Positions 23,256 through 35,339 of a DNA stretch of 64,000 nucleotides are shown here, piece by piece. The notes beneath the pieces were generated by a model. The model was not told the DNA's origin and ran no database searches. It saw nothing but the letters and a program-made list of their open reading frames with translations. Position 1 is the first letter of the stretch. Each line of letters opens with the position of its first letter. The stretch is from Epiperipatus broadwayi (Eukaryota; Onychophora; Udeonychophora; Euonychophora; Peripatidae): assembly GCA_028023455.1 (NCBI GenBank), contig JAQFVV010006342.1, forward strand, positions 2,319,001-2,383,000, given 5' to 3'. Position numbers and translations under genes: made by a program.

Positions 23256-24689
23256 ATCTGGATGGATCTTTTGGATTACATAGAAAAGGTGCATCAGATG
23301 ATAAAAATGGGGCGAGAAAAGAAGAATTTGCTGCATTTCATTTGTAATGAAAATATGATATCATGTCTATAAACAAATACTGGTCATTGTCAAACTATAT
23401 GACAAAGAGCTTAAGTCAAGTCCTGCATTATTTCCCAAGTGAGGAAAGTAAAGAAGAAAATGCTAATGTTTTAAATTGAATGGAACCACTATGTTTGACT
23501 TATTGCTATGTGTTTAAATGTTATTTGACTTCTTGAATAATTGACATAAATTTTATTATGTTTAGACTATATTATATCCAGCAGGTATACAGACAACTCC
23601 AGATGTTACATATATAATCATCTTTCTAATGCTAATAAACCTATGTTCTGTTTTATAAACCATCATGAAATGTATTTATTAAATTGAACTACAATAACTA
23701 GACAGTCTTTTCTTCTTTTAATGAAATAACAGAACTGATCCTCAAGCTCAATCTTACTTTGAAATATTAAACAACAGATGTATATGTGACCAATATGTGC
23801 TTATTTCACTCTCTTTAGATGTCACAAACCAATAGATACTAAAAAAAAAACTGATGTAAAAATCCTTGAATATAGTTTCTCAAGATTTTTTTATATTGGC
23901 CACCTCACTCCCTGCTCTGAATCTACAGTAATCTCAGAGTTGCAATAACATGATCCACGAAGAATATAGCAACTTACGCTGAAAAGAAGAAATTGCATGA
24001 GAATAATTATCAATAAGTTAAACTGCTGTTGTACTTCAGTCCAGTATTAGAGTGGTGAATTCTAGACTTCAAGGTCCAGGGATTAATGCTGTTCCATTAT
24101 TACTGGTTCTTGAAGCCACTCTTTTTAACTTTATTTATTAACAATTTATATAGAATCTGATGATTTGTTGTCTAGAGATACTCTGATCTCAATAAACATG
24201 TAGCAGAAGGTCTGGACACATGGTCTTATGAGATGATTAAGATAAAAATTTATTTTAAGACTATCTCCTTCCCTCATCTCTGTAAAAGATGTTCTTTAAT
24301 ATGGAACTAATTGTATCTCATTAGTAAGATTCAGACACAGTTTAATTATCAGTAGTATTTTAACTATGTATTAACTGTGAGTTATAAAAGTTATCATAAA
24401 TACTTTGGCCGTAAATATATTTTTCATCATATCTGTGTGTCATCTTTTCTGGAAATTTAAAAGAAAGTTATCCATGATATTTTGTCCAGATCACTAGACC
24501 TGTTCAGAGATTATGTTATTAATGCCTTAGGTATTAAATTAAGCCTCCGATAAATATTATGAATGTAGGAATGTTTCATTGGCTGTGATGATCTAAAAAT
24601 GAAATACTTTAGAAAATTAAAGGAAATGTATTCTACATACACCCATGCAATACATCTTCGAAACATATGAATAAAGATGTAAGAAAAGA
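23256..24689. other. Gene-free intronic stretch
   Basis: No feature supported. A motif near 24045-24110 ('gtggtgaattctagac', 'ggtccagggatt') weakly recalls tRNA A/B boxes but was not accepted as a SINE. Confidence 0.4.
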
Positions 24690-24900
24690 TAACCCCAGAT
24701 GTATTTCATGCTGAATCATCACTTTCCTGATGATACCAGTCACAGTTTCACACATGACTTCGTTTGTTCAGTACTAAATAATCACAATTAGATTTACAGA
24801 TGTCAAACCTTCTGTGCTCATAACTTTGACATCATCCACTTCAGATAAATCGATTAATGTTTGACATTAATCATTTATTAGGCTAGAAATTATATCATTC
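24690..24900 (-). repeat. Decayed family A unit (A6)
   Basis: It aligns with the 2-kb tandem units ('gatgtatttcatgctgaatc', 'ctcataactttgacatcatc', 'ggctagaaattat'). On the minus strand the stem II/GAAA half survives (GCATGAAATACATC) but the CTGATGA segment is scrambled, so the ribozyme is dead. Confidence 0.65.
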
Positions 24901-25159
24901 TAACTCAGTCATTTTTTTGTAATTTCTATGCATTCTAGATAATTTAGGAAAATTAAAATAAAGAAAATGAATCTATCATTATTATATCAAATCTGCAGTT
25001 GGTCATATACTTACATAATAATATGAAGCACATAATATTTTAGTGACTCACATGATTAGACATGGACTTACGGTACTTGAGTACTAAAGCTGCAACATAG
25101 GGGAGATAGACCTTTTCACACCCACAATAAATGTGTCATGTCATGATGACATCATATTG

Positions 25160-25206
25160 AAAGAAATAATCAGACATTTACCAAAGAAATAATCAGACAT
25201 TTACCA
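25160..25206. repeat. 23-bp direct duplication
   Basis: 'aaagaaataatcagacattt' plus 'acc' occurs twice in a row. Confidence 0.7.
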
Positions 25207-25709
25207 TTTTCTGTGGTAATATTTAATAGAAAAAGTTTGGTTTTAACATGTAGATTTCTGTTATATATGTCTAGGAATATAGTTAATATATTTTTATCCA
25301 AATTATTTCAAAATCATAATCATTTACTGCACTTTCAATTTGTTTAGAATTTTCTCATTTGACTTGAAAGAAGGCCCTGGGATGTTTCAATTCTATTCAT
25401 TGATAGTGTTTGATGTATTGGCAATAATATACGTTTGTGCACATATTAAACATTTTATGTGAGTTCTGCTATCATTCCCTTATACTATTTTATTTTTTGG
25501 ATAATAATTTCGAATGATATATTTCTCTATCCAATCACTTCACCTCTTTTGAAAATAGTTTTGTCATTCGCTGCTATTGAAGGTCGGGATTTATAATTAT
25601 TATTTAGTTTTCAATACAACTGTAATGCAGAAGTCTGGGATTTTTATTTTGTCTTTTAAAAATCTGATCTTTATTTTAAGTGCTTTTAGTCATTATATAT
25701 TCAGTGGTA

Positions 25710-25965
25710 TAGATGGCAGAAGAGTTGGAGTAGATTGAAGCCTGTCTATTAAAGTATAGAGATTTGCTAACTTAATATAAACTGAGGACTGATTATATAT
25801 ATGTGTGGGAGATGATAATCTTGATCAACTGATGAGCACAAAATATATGAATTGGTGATTATCTTTTCTACATGTATGTGATTATGTGTATCAGTAGGAT
25901 GAGATAGCGTGGATAGTTGAAGGTTGCTTAAAAGTCTGAATTCAAATTCCCTACATTTATAAAAG
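25710..25965 (+). repeat. Family A right-end copy with deleted stem II (A7)
   Basis: It matches the right half of the 14.5-15.2 kb element ('attgaagcctgtctattaaa', 'gatgagatagcgtgg', 'gtctgaattcaaattccc'). CTGATGA at 25829-25835 and the stem I pair GATCAA/TTGGTG survive. The stem II hairpin and GAAA are replaced by GCACAAAATATATGAA, so it cannot cleave. Confidence 0.7.
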
Positions 25966-25999
25966 ATTATGTAACTGTGTCAGCAGTGAAGATTTTTTC

Positions 26000-26640
26000 A
26001 ACCTATCACACAAATAACATTAAAAATGTCACAGCAATTCAAATGTCTGTCAATTAAACAAAACGAATACCACTTTGTTTGATTGGAAGCACAGTAGTTA
26101 GGGAAATCTTTGCTCACACATATATAATCCAAGTTATTCACCACCTATTAATTATTACAAGCATACCTCCCCACATATATATATATCCCATATATGATCC
26201 ATCTGTTGATCTAATATTGATCAGTAAATGGGTATCTATCTATATGAAGTAAGAAGATTAAAATAAGAATAGGAAATTTCTCAAACGTTTACCACCCAGC
26301 AAGTGACAAGTTTGGTATCTTTCCATGATTTCTCAATTTTGGAAACTGATAAAAAGATCTTTGCTCCGAAGTAGCCAATTTAAAGACCATTATATCATTA
26401 ATATGTGGGCATGTGATAAGCTGCAGAATATTTTTGGATCATGAATTTATTTTTCAATTTATTTCACTATGCAGAGTTATCACATCAACATGGATAATTT
26501 ATGAAAGCACTTAAAAAATGAAGGGTGAGCCATTCTTTCCAATATATCTTTACTAATCTGGATAAGTGGCTTTCTTTTCATATTAATATTTTATATTTTT
26601 ATTGTAATTTCATATTATTCTTATGCATACAATATCTTTT
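26000..26640. other. Intronic stretch, nothing recognised
   Basis: AT-rich. No repeat or exon apart from the branch/polypyrimidine region before the exon at 26645. Confidence 0.4.
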
Positions 26641-26644
26641 TCAG

Positions 26645-26834
26645 AAACGTCAAGCATTGTATGAGGAAAGTGTAAACTTCTTTTTGCAGTATTTTTCATC
26701 TACAGACAGGCTAGTAATGGTGGATGTCTCTTGCGGAGTTGCAGATCTTATTTGGAGTAGGGTCAGTGGCTTTTTTGCAGAAATGAACTTTAAATACATA
26801 AACTCTGTCAACACTGTTATGCTTTTTGCATTCG
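26645..26834 (+). CDS. Exon of the adenylate-kinase-like protein
   Basis: Acceptor 'tctttttcag', donor 'ttcg|gtgagt'. It is read in phase 0 directly after the 14321 exon and ends in phase 1. It encodes KRQALYEESVNFFLQYFSS...VMVDVSCGVADLIWSRVSGFF and a short extension. The order R...Y, 'FLQYF', a 'VMVDVS' strand and the final 'VADLIWSRV' helix matches the closing part of adenylate/UMP-CMP kinases (R..Y...T.PV..YY...G....VD.......V...V). The downstream part (NFKYINSVNTVMLFAFG) leaves the family pattern. Recognition is by motif order only, with moderate confidence. Confidence 0.75.
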
Positions 26835-27362
26835 GTGAGTATTGATTTATGACTATTTAATTGTAAACTGGATGAGTGAACTGTTATTGATAATAACTGC
26901 ATATATATATAATTTGAAATCAAGGATTATAGGTTACAACTTACATGTAGAAGGGCTTATTATTAGAAATCAGGAGTTTTCAGTTCTTAATTAATCAAAT
27001 TAAAAATTGCCTCTTTCTCCTCATTTGTTATTCTTTCCATGTTGCAAAATCATCTCATCAATTATTTCTTCAGCAGATGATAGTGATCATTAATGAAGTT
27101 ATGGCTATGATCAAAGTTTCAATTGTCAAATATACAATTTGTGGGTCCACTGTAATGCAAATGAGAAAATTGATTACCAAGTTAGATGGTCTGTTATATA
27201 TAAATTAGAGTATTGAAATATAATCTTAAAATTCTTATGGAACAGCAAGTCAAGAGGAGGGTTCAGTGAGATCCACTCTTTTTCGTGCTTTGACAATAGT
27301 AAAAATTCAAAGTTTATGTAAAATTTTTTGTTTAAAAGTCACTATGTAGGTACTGAACCACT

Positions 27363-27540
27363 AAACATCACATGATCACTATTTCTTATGCTAGCACATT
27401 ACTGTTCTTAAAACAGGCAAAGCTCTTTATAAAGTAGTGTCACTCAGTGCCAACTAGAATAATCAATGGATGCCAGAAGGTTTGTGCATACATTGATTAC
27501 TCTGGTTGGCACTGAATGGCACTGCTGTATGTAGGTACTG
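27363..27540. mobile_element. Family B deletion derivative (B4)
   Basis: Outer sequence 'acatcacatgatcac' is followed by arm 'acaggcaaagctc', 'aatcaatggatgccagaagg' and then directly by the right arm 'cattgattactctggttggc'. The ribozyme and middle are deleted, as in B1. Confidence 0.75.
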
Positions 27541-27817
27541 ATAACAATTTTATAAGGTAACAATTTTATGAGATAATATGAATTTGTGTTACTTCCTTTT
27601 GACCATGTCATAAAGAAAAGTCATCAAGTTAAACAAACTTTAAATTTCAGTTTTTTTAAAAAAAATAATGCAACCAAATAATCTCATTAGTGAAATGGTA
27701 AATCCCAGAGTCTGGAATGTAACATCTTCAGATTGATTCTACTTCTGGACCCCAACTTCTTATGAACTCCCATGCAATAAAGTCATTTGATTATTTGTTA
27801 TATAATTTCCACGGAGA

Positions 27818-28245
27818 CAAAACTCTCCATATAGTAGCGCCACTCAGTGCAAGCCAGAATAATCAATGGATGCAGGAAGGTTTGTGCGTAAAATTTCTAT
27901 CTAGTCTCTACCACATGTGGCCTTCATCAGTGAGGAGTCTTGGATCTGAAAGCACTGTATTTAGATCTTAGGATCTAATGCAACCTTCCGGCAGTCATCT
28001 GTCACCCTATTAGTTAACTATAAAGCTTTGAGTCCGAAATGAAAACACAATGTTTTCAAGCTAAGCTCATTAGCTTGTAAGTCATATAGATCTGAACTCA
28101 GTTCAGCATCCATACTTTTTTGGTGTCTTGGGTTCTTTAATAATCACATGATCACCATTCGTAAATATAGAGAGTTTTGTCTCTGTGAAAAACAGCTTAT
28201 GTACACATAAATAATGATGATCATGTGATGTTTGATGGTTATATA
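27818..28245. mobile_element. Family B element with truncated ribozyme (B5)
   Basis: Left arm 'agacaaaactctccatatag' and right arm 'atatagagagttttgtct'. A minus-strand hammerhead start lies at 27924-27945 and the family middle ('taggatctaatgcaacc') follows. Outer sequence 'gatcatgtgatgtttgatgg' ends near 28243. Confidence 0.75.
27912..27950 (-). ncRNA. Truncated hammerhead B5
   Basis: The minus strand has CCAAGACTCCTCA, CTGATGA and the first stem II strand (AGGCCACA), but the sequence then departs (TGTGGTAG) and there is no GAAA or cleavage site. Confidence 0.7.
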
Positions 28246-29900
28246 ATTTCTATTAATTTATTATTTGTTGAATTGGTTAAAAGAATATATTAGAATATGT
28301 TTTAACTACAAGAATAATTCTTAATACATATGGGATCAGATTGTAATTTAGCAATTGTACAATTGTAAAATAGCTCAAACTGATCCATACATACAAGTTC
28401 AAATAAATAACGAGTTTATTTACTCTGAATAATATGTATTGCAAATTAGATTAATAGTTCAACTGGTTATTGGCTAATTGAAAGCAATAAACAATATTGA
28501 TCATAGAATAGTTCATATCTCTGTGGATAGATAAATAGATAGCTCATTAGAGTTCATGTCTAACTCTATGAATTACTAAAGTCTTTATTTCAATAACTAT
28601 ACGTTTTCTTTAACTTTTATAATTTCAGACAGTTAATCACTATCAAATTCTAGTAAGGACTTTACAGCTCATTGCTTCCTTGAGTCAGTCTATTAGATTT
28701 GACTGAAGCTCTTTACTAATTCTATTCTTGTCTGCAACTGCATTATTACATTTCACTTTGCAATTCGAGTTTCATTAGCCTGCTTTTACTTTTTTCTCTA
28801 TTCTACATTCTCCTTACTAGAAGTTCTGCAGACATTAATTTGCATATTGTTAGACTTTATTATAATGCAAATTAGAATGTTTTTACTTGCAGTTAGTCTA
28901 ATTCTTTTTTCTGCATATAATTATTTTTAGTGACTCAACATTACCTGTATTGACCAGCCTGTACATACAAATGAAAATGTGTAACTTTATAAATAAAATA
29001 CATAATTAGTCAAGTCACAACAATTTTTAAATTGGTTTTTGCAAATTTTTTTGTAAAACGTTATTTCTTATGATAAACGATACCACAAGAAATTATATCG
29101 ATTTAGCTCATTTATTTTATTCTTATATCAGTTTTTTTGTGTCGTTAGAAAACAAAATATAATTGTAGTGATTTTTATGTAACTTAGAATTGTTTCAAAC
29201 AAAAACAAACTGAGGGATCTATAATTTATTCCAAGACAAAGAATATTAAGAATGTCTCCTAGCTTACATTTAATATCTAGATTAACAATGGTAATCTATT
29301 TCATATGATTTTATTCTCTCAGTTTATTTATATAAGAATAAATCATCAATGCACACTAGGTGGCAGAGCTAACTGTTTTGTCTTCTAGATTTCCTCAATG
29401 GGAAGTACAAGGATGCTCACATTCGATCAACAGACACTATGTGCTACTCAAACTAATAACTTGAATATTAGGTTTTGAACTCTAGATAATCTACAACTTT
29501 ATTATGTATCATAGGAGGTCAGCAGTTTTATATTTTAATCTTAACTGTAGACAACTTTGATTAAATGATAGGTATTCTTGAACTATTTATGCTTACATCG
29601 ATCACATTATAGTAGAATGAAAGAATTATTTCGATGATTTATTAACATTTTCAAAATATTTAACAGATTCTCTTAAGGATTGTATTATGGATACAAGTAA
29701 ATCTAAAGTTGGGTTTACTAAAATGAATAATCATTATGGGTTTTCTGGCAGATCTTATTATTAGCAATCCGATTAAAATGAAATTTGGCATTTTTTGTTT
29801 GACAGATTAATTTATTAAATATGCAAATTTTGTAGTAAAGATCTGAAGGCAGAATTTCAGTGACTAACAAGAAAGCTTAAAAATGATTGGAGGATTAAAA
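28246..29900. other. Intronic stretch, nothing recognised
   Basis: AT-rich with (GATA)-like 'gatagataaatagatag' at about 28536. No coding or repeat signal was accepted. Confidence 0.4.
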
Positions 29901-30531
29901 ATCACAAAGATATGGACATTAACTTTCTAGATCTTTTTTTGATGTATTGAAAGCAATATACGAACTTGAGAAATTGTATCGCAATCCTATTAAATCTAAC
30001 AATGGCACTCTCACGGATGATGACAATTACAGATGGAAGAAGTATTTTGAACATCTTTTGAATAATAATATAAGAACTGATATGACAACTTTTACTAACA
30101 TGTCCATTTTATCTATTCATTTAGATTTGGACAAAGATATCCAGCTCAGTGAAATAAAAACAGCTTTTTGTAATCTTAAAAAATGAAAATGAAAGTTTTA
30201 AGATCTGGAGTGTTCTGTTAGCTTCAAAAAGTATTAATTTTTTTTAGGAACATATGGATCTGTGATATTGTGCCATCCAATCTTAAAGATGATTTTATTG
30301 TTGCAATTTTTAAAAAGCAAATGGAATAGAAAAAATTGCAGCAATTATTGTAGAATATCATTATTATACACTATACTAAAGATACTGGTTGCTTCCAGTT
30401 ATAGATGAATGGCTACCAGAGACTGAATATGGCTTTAGAAAATCAAGAAGTACTGTGGATATTATTTATCTGAAGATTTGTGATGATGACATTTTAGTTG
30501 TTTTCATATGTTGGACAATATTATATATTTA
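29900..30531 (+). mobile_element. 5' part of an old LINE reverse transcriptase (segment 1)
   Basis: The frame at 29947-30186 encodes 'DNYRWKKYFEHLLNNN' and 'LSEIKTAFCNLKK', the pre-RT segment of RTE/CR1-type elements. After a frameshift, translation gives 'NCSNYCRISLLYTILKIL' (RT domain 2a) and then 'GFRKSRSTVDIIYL' (about 30432). The copy is interrupted just beyond this by the insertion at 30531-33549 and resumes at 33600. Its many stops mark it as old. Confidence 0.75.
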
Positions 30532-30679
30532 ATGTCTTTAAAAAAAAGAACTTCATTTAAATTTTCCAATTTCATTCAACTGTTAGTAATAGCATATAGG
30601 TTAGTATATATAAAATGTTTCTAGTGGTATTATTCTCTCTTCTTCAGATGTTGCTACTGGACCAATGACAAACCTGAAC

Positions 30680-31480
30680 TTTTAAATTCTTGAATATTGA
30701 ATTTTGAGGTTTCTCCTTATTTCTCCACTTTTTTTAAGAGCAAAGTTACTTAGTAACTTCCAGACATTATGTATTGTCATACTAGCCATTCCGCCAAAGG
30801 CAACAGCCGGTAGAAATTTTCCACACTTATCTATGCAATTCTTCTTTAATTCTCCACTTTTTTTAAAGAGCAAACTTAATTATGACATTAAGATATTATG
30901 TATAATCACAATAGGTTGAATTATAGGATTATTTGCCATTGTCATGTCAGCAGCTTCTTTGAATTTTCTTCTTTGTACTACTTCTTCCTCTCTGATATTT
31001 TTGTATTTTCCCAATTGAACATTTGTTCATTGATTGGTCTGCTACTTTAGATATACCTGTTATCTCTTTTTTAATCATCATTTTGTGCTCTTGCAATCAC
31101 TTTTCAATGGAGTGACTGGTTTCACCAATATACACCCTTCCACTTTCACATGGTATTTTGTAGATGCAGTTTTTTCTTTTCACTATTTCAATTTTAGACT
31201 TTGTAGATATTAGAATTCCTTGTAGTATGGTATGGCTCTGGAAAGCTGTTCTGCTGTTATATTGATTATAGATATCCTTTAATTTGTGTGCTATTCTTGA
31301 TATGTATAGATACACCGCAGTATTAATAATTGTTTTTTCCTTTGATGGTCCTTTTTGTTGTCTATTTAAGATTTTAATGACAGCAGATGAATAACCATTC
31401 CTCATGAGAGTTCTATTATAGTTTACAGAAAATTCCACATACCCAGGAAAATAATTAGCATATACATCCAATCACACCAG
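30680..31480 (-). mobile_element. PLE GIY-YIG endonuclease fragment, minus orientation
   Basis: The minus-strand frame 31471-31097 encodes 'ILNRQQKGPSKEKTIINT', then 'LQGILISTKSKIE' and a GIY-YIG core 'NCIYKIPCESGRVYIGET'. Further frames continue to about 30680 ('RRKFKEAADMTMANNP', repeated 'KKSGE' blocks). This is the C-terminal endonuclease region of Penelope-like reverse transcriptases. It contains frameshifts and no RT palm. Confidence 0.8.
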
Positions 31481-31484
31481 AAAC

Positions 31485-32215
31485 ACAAAACATAGAATTT
31501 ATACTATCACTGCAGAACAGAGCAAAAAAAAGTTTGTTCAGAAACCAATGATTTGGAAAAAGATCTATATAGAACAAACTCTCATGAAGAATGGTTAGCT
31601 ATCATTAAGAAAATCTTAAATAGACAACAAAAAGAACTATCAAAAGAAAAAAAACAATTATTGGTACTGTAGTGTATCCCTACATTTCAGGAATAGCAGA
31701 CAAATTAAATAAAATTTGAAATTAGTGTAATGTCAAAACAGCTTTCCAATGCCATACAATACTACACTACAAGAAATTCTAACATCTACAAATGCTAAAC
31801 TTGAAATGCTGAAAAGCAAAAACTACATCTATAAAATATTATTTGAATGTGGAAGGATGTATATTAGTGAGACTAGCCTCCCTCCCCCACCATTAAAGAG
31901 CAATTACAAGAGCACAACTTTATGATTAGAAAACAGATGTGACTAAAGTAGCAGGCCATACATCTACCAATGAACATATGAGGGGTTGGGCAAAATACAA
32001 AATATTAGATAGAGAGGAAAAGGTACAAAGAAGAAAATTCAAAGAAGCTGCTTGCATGACAATGGTGATTAACCCCAAAGTTAACATAGTAATGATGATA
32101 CATAATGTACAGAGATCACTAATCAACTTTGCTCTTAGGAAAAAGTAGAAAAATCATGAGGAATTTCATAGACAAGTATTGACATTTCTACTGACTGTTG
32201 CCTTTGGCAGGATGG
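31485..32215 (+). mobile_element. PLE GIY-YIG fragment, plus orientation (head-to-head partner)
   Basis: Plus-strand translation gives 'ILNRQQKELSKEKKQLL', 'ECGRMYISET' and 'RRKFKEAACMTMVINP'. These are the same protein blocks as the minus-oriented partner, so the two copies are joined near their 5' ends at about 31480. Several stops are present. Confidence 0.75.
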
Positions 32216-33599
32216 TTCTCTTGGTTAGTGCATTACCTTAAAATTCAACAACCTAAGGGTCCAGGTTTACTTCATAATAGTACTTGTTGTATATTCAGCT
32301 ATGAAGCTGCTTATTAACAATTACTACTAAATTATAAATTACCAAAACATTATTAATAATGATTAAATATATTTATTTATATATTATCCATATACATAAA
32401 TTAAGGTTTGCCTGAGTGGCGATCATACTTACTTTATTTACATATAGAACAAAATAGTCCTTGATTTAAAGTTCTACCTTCACTGCCCATATCACCACTG
32501 AATAACTAATCCTACCACTATACTAGTGGTGAACTTAAGTGAATACTAAGTTTATGCTCATGGTTATTTTAACACAATTCAATTTGGGTCTTCTTAGGCA
32601 TATGTAAGTAATAAAAGACCAGTCTGTTAACATTTTCCCCATGTCAGTTATCTTTAACCTTTAGAGGCACAGGCTCTGGGACACATCTGTCATTGCAGAA
32701 AATCCTGGGCACTTTTCCCTCAGCTTTTCTCAAGGTCCTTATAACATCCATGGCACAGCAACAACAGCAGCATTATGATGAGTAGAGAAAAGCTGACATG
32801 ACACTTTCTCTTTTCGTGCGCACTATTTATACTTTTTTTTTTTGATATCATTAATACATTCCTAACATTCCAATGAAACTGTATTCCATTTGGTTAATGC
32901 ATTTTTACAATGATGATTAGGATCCAGCTTTTAATTACATCAATTCACATTCCTTAGTAATTAGCTTCAAATATTTTATCTATTTGTTTCCTTTCTAAAA
33001 TTAGTTTAATATTTGATTTTAAACAATACATCAGTTTTCTCTGTCTCTTAAAACCATTAGTTATATCTGGCCTTGTAATTAATCGTTTGGTTTATCTTTC
33101 GGAAATCTTTGTAGAATGCTTTTAACCTATGATATTTGTCTGTTTAAGTTTAATTTAACTGCCAACCATTTTTCTTTGTTGCTATTAAACCTAAACTAAA
33201 ATAAAGTTTCATTATTTTTTTACCGAATCTATTTTTCATTTCTTTTTAAACTTATTAGCAATCTTTCTTTATTATTTTTAAATTTAAATATGTATTTACA
33301 TTTCCTTCTTATTTTTCTCTGGAGTAAATTTAGCTTTATCTTATAGCTATTGAATTACTAAAGCATATACATATTTTCTGCAAAATGTAGCAGTACTGTC
33401 GCTGGTCAGGCCAGCAACACCTGAAAAAGAGAGAATATAACCTTTTGAAATGTTGGTCATATATTAACGTATGTGCTATTACTAACAGTTGAATGTAATT
33501 GGAAAATTTAAATAAAGTTTAAATAAAGTTTAATTTTTCTAAAGACTTAATATTAGATGATAGTCCAACAGATGAGGACAACAATAATTGTAGATATGT

Positions 33600-34865
33600 T
33601 TTTGGTTGCCAGGCAAATGAAAGAAAAGTTTGTTGGGATCAAAGAAGTGATTTATATATTGCTTTTATTGATTTGGTAATTTGATTCACTTAATATGGCA
33701 TTGTTTGAAATTGGTTGATAGTCCAACAAAATATATTCAAATTATATAACTTCTACATGATGGAATGAAGGGAAATGTGATTACTGCGGGAGGAAAATCT
33801 GAGGCATTTGAGATGAAAACCAGTGCTAAACGAGGATGCATATTCACCCCAAAACTGTTTTCAGTTTTTATGATAGTGGTTTTTAGAATTGTTTTAGGAA
33901 GCTTAATACAACAGAGATTAAGATATAATATAGGTTTTATGATGGAATTTTTAATTGAATGGATTAAAAGTGAAAGCAATAACTTTTCTTCTTATATTTT
34001 GGATATTCAATATGTTGATGTTTGAGCTATTTTTTGCCAGTTCAAAAGATTTTCAGAATGTTTTGAATGCAACATTACAAAGACTTTCATTTATTAATTA
34101 GTGTTCAAAATACTCCAGTTTTTTATCAGCGAGAGACAAGGAAGTTCCTCAGCAATGTAAATTAGTGTAAATACCGTCAATAGTATTATACATAACTTAA
34201 ATGATGAGATCCAACACAGATTGTAATGTTCTGCTTTTGTTTTGACCAGGTTAAAAGGTAGAGTATTTTGTCATAAGGAAAAACTCCTGCAACTAAGTTA
34301 GCTGTATATAGAGCTGTTATGTAATTTATTGTATGGAAGTGAAACTTTACATCTTATAGGCATAATATAAAAGCATTAGAAAAGTTTTATTAAAATGACT
34401 CATTAAAATTTTTAAAAATACAATAAGATGATAAAATCAATCACTATGTTCTTCTTCTTTCTGGATGTGAGACTCATTGAATCCATTATTGTAAAATCAT
34501 ACCTTCATTGGATTGGATATGTAAAACAAATGAACAATGGAAGCCATCCTAAAAGAGTGTTTTGTGGTGAAGAATATGGGTTTGATAGGATAGGTAGATG
34601 CTGTCAATATCATAAGGATTATCTCCAAGATATTCTGAAGCAGTTCTCTATTGTTTCCATTGGGAAGATATAGCAGAGAATAGAATATGTTAGACAGCCA
34701 CAATTAGACAGGATGTTGGAATATTTCAGAAAGAAGTTTTCTGCTGAAGAAATTAAAAGACAACATTGTAAAATATCAAGTAAACAGCAAAATGGACCAG
34801 CATGTTTTATATGTGGACATATATGCAGTTCACAGATTGGTTTGCATACCTATTGCAGAACTCAT
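33600..34865 (+). mobile_element. 3' part of the old LINE reverse transcriptase (segment 2)
   Basis: Frames give 'DLYIAFIDLV' (RT domain 3), 'GCIFTPKLFSVF' (the QGCxLxPxLF motif, here RGC) within 33765-34025, and at 34428-34673 'IVKSYLHWIGYVKQMNN', 'YHKDYLQDILK'. The last matches the 'LRWaGHv.RM' C-terminal region of RTE/CR1-like elements. The catalytic FADD region is not intact. It continues segment 1 beyond the PLE insertion. Confidence 0.75.
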
Positions 34866-35094
34866 TTCTAGAGGATTATTTTTCTCTTCCTCCTTTCTTT
34901 CTTCTAGAGTGGAAATGGCTTCACTCATTTATGAATAGCTCTTTATTATTTTACTAATATCATACATATACTTGAAGAAAACATTGAAAATATTAAATAC
35001 AACTATGAGAATTTTCAGATGAGTATTTTTGTTTATAAAAGTAACTGCTATAATCAAAACAACAACAAATGGAAGTATATACTTATATATTTAA

Positions 35095-35339
35095 GAGTGC
35101 ATGTTATAAAATGCACTTAAAACAGCACTTATATTTATATATATAATAAAACTAAAATAGGTCCTCACATGATCACAATTTCTTATACTTGCTTATAACT
35201 GTTATTATACATTTAAGAGTGCATGTTATAAAATGTACTAAAAACAGCACTTATATATATATATATATATATAATAAAACTAAAATAGGTCCTCACACAA
35301 TCACCATTTCTTATGCTCTTGCTCATAACTGTAATTAAA
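35095..35339. repeat. Tandem duplication of about 120-126 bp
   Basis: 'ttaagagtgcatgttataaa' through 'cataactgttatta' occurs twice. The second unit has an expanded TA run (35250-35272) and leads directly into the family B element. Confidence 0.8.

Larger units (their letters stand above)
30531..33549. mobile_element. Penelope-like insertion splitting the LINE
   Basis: It is bounded by inverted terminal blocks. The left end (30531-30660) reads 'aatgtcttta' then 'tttaaattttccaatttcat', and the right end (about 33390-33549) is its complement. The common element is 'cattcaactgttagtaat' or its complement. Inside are two PLE coding fragments in opposite orientation. The LINE reading frame stops at RT domain 2 on the left and resumes before domain 3 on the right, so the insertion is younger than the LINE. 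Confidence 0.7.

Noticed and set aside
26711-26923. Minus-strand open frame opposite the exon at 26645
   Set aside because: Shadow of the plus-strand kinase-like exon, which has both splice sites and phase agreement.
32190-32300. Possible tRNA-like SINE ('ggttagtgcattacc', 'gggtccaggttta')
   Set aside because: A- and B-box resemblance is weak, no second copy was found, and it lies at the edge of a PLE fragment.
33737-33979. Minus-strand open frame with membrane-like content
   Set aside because: Antisense of the LINE RT domain encoded on the plus strand.
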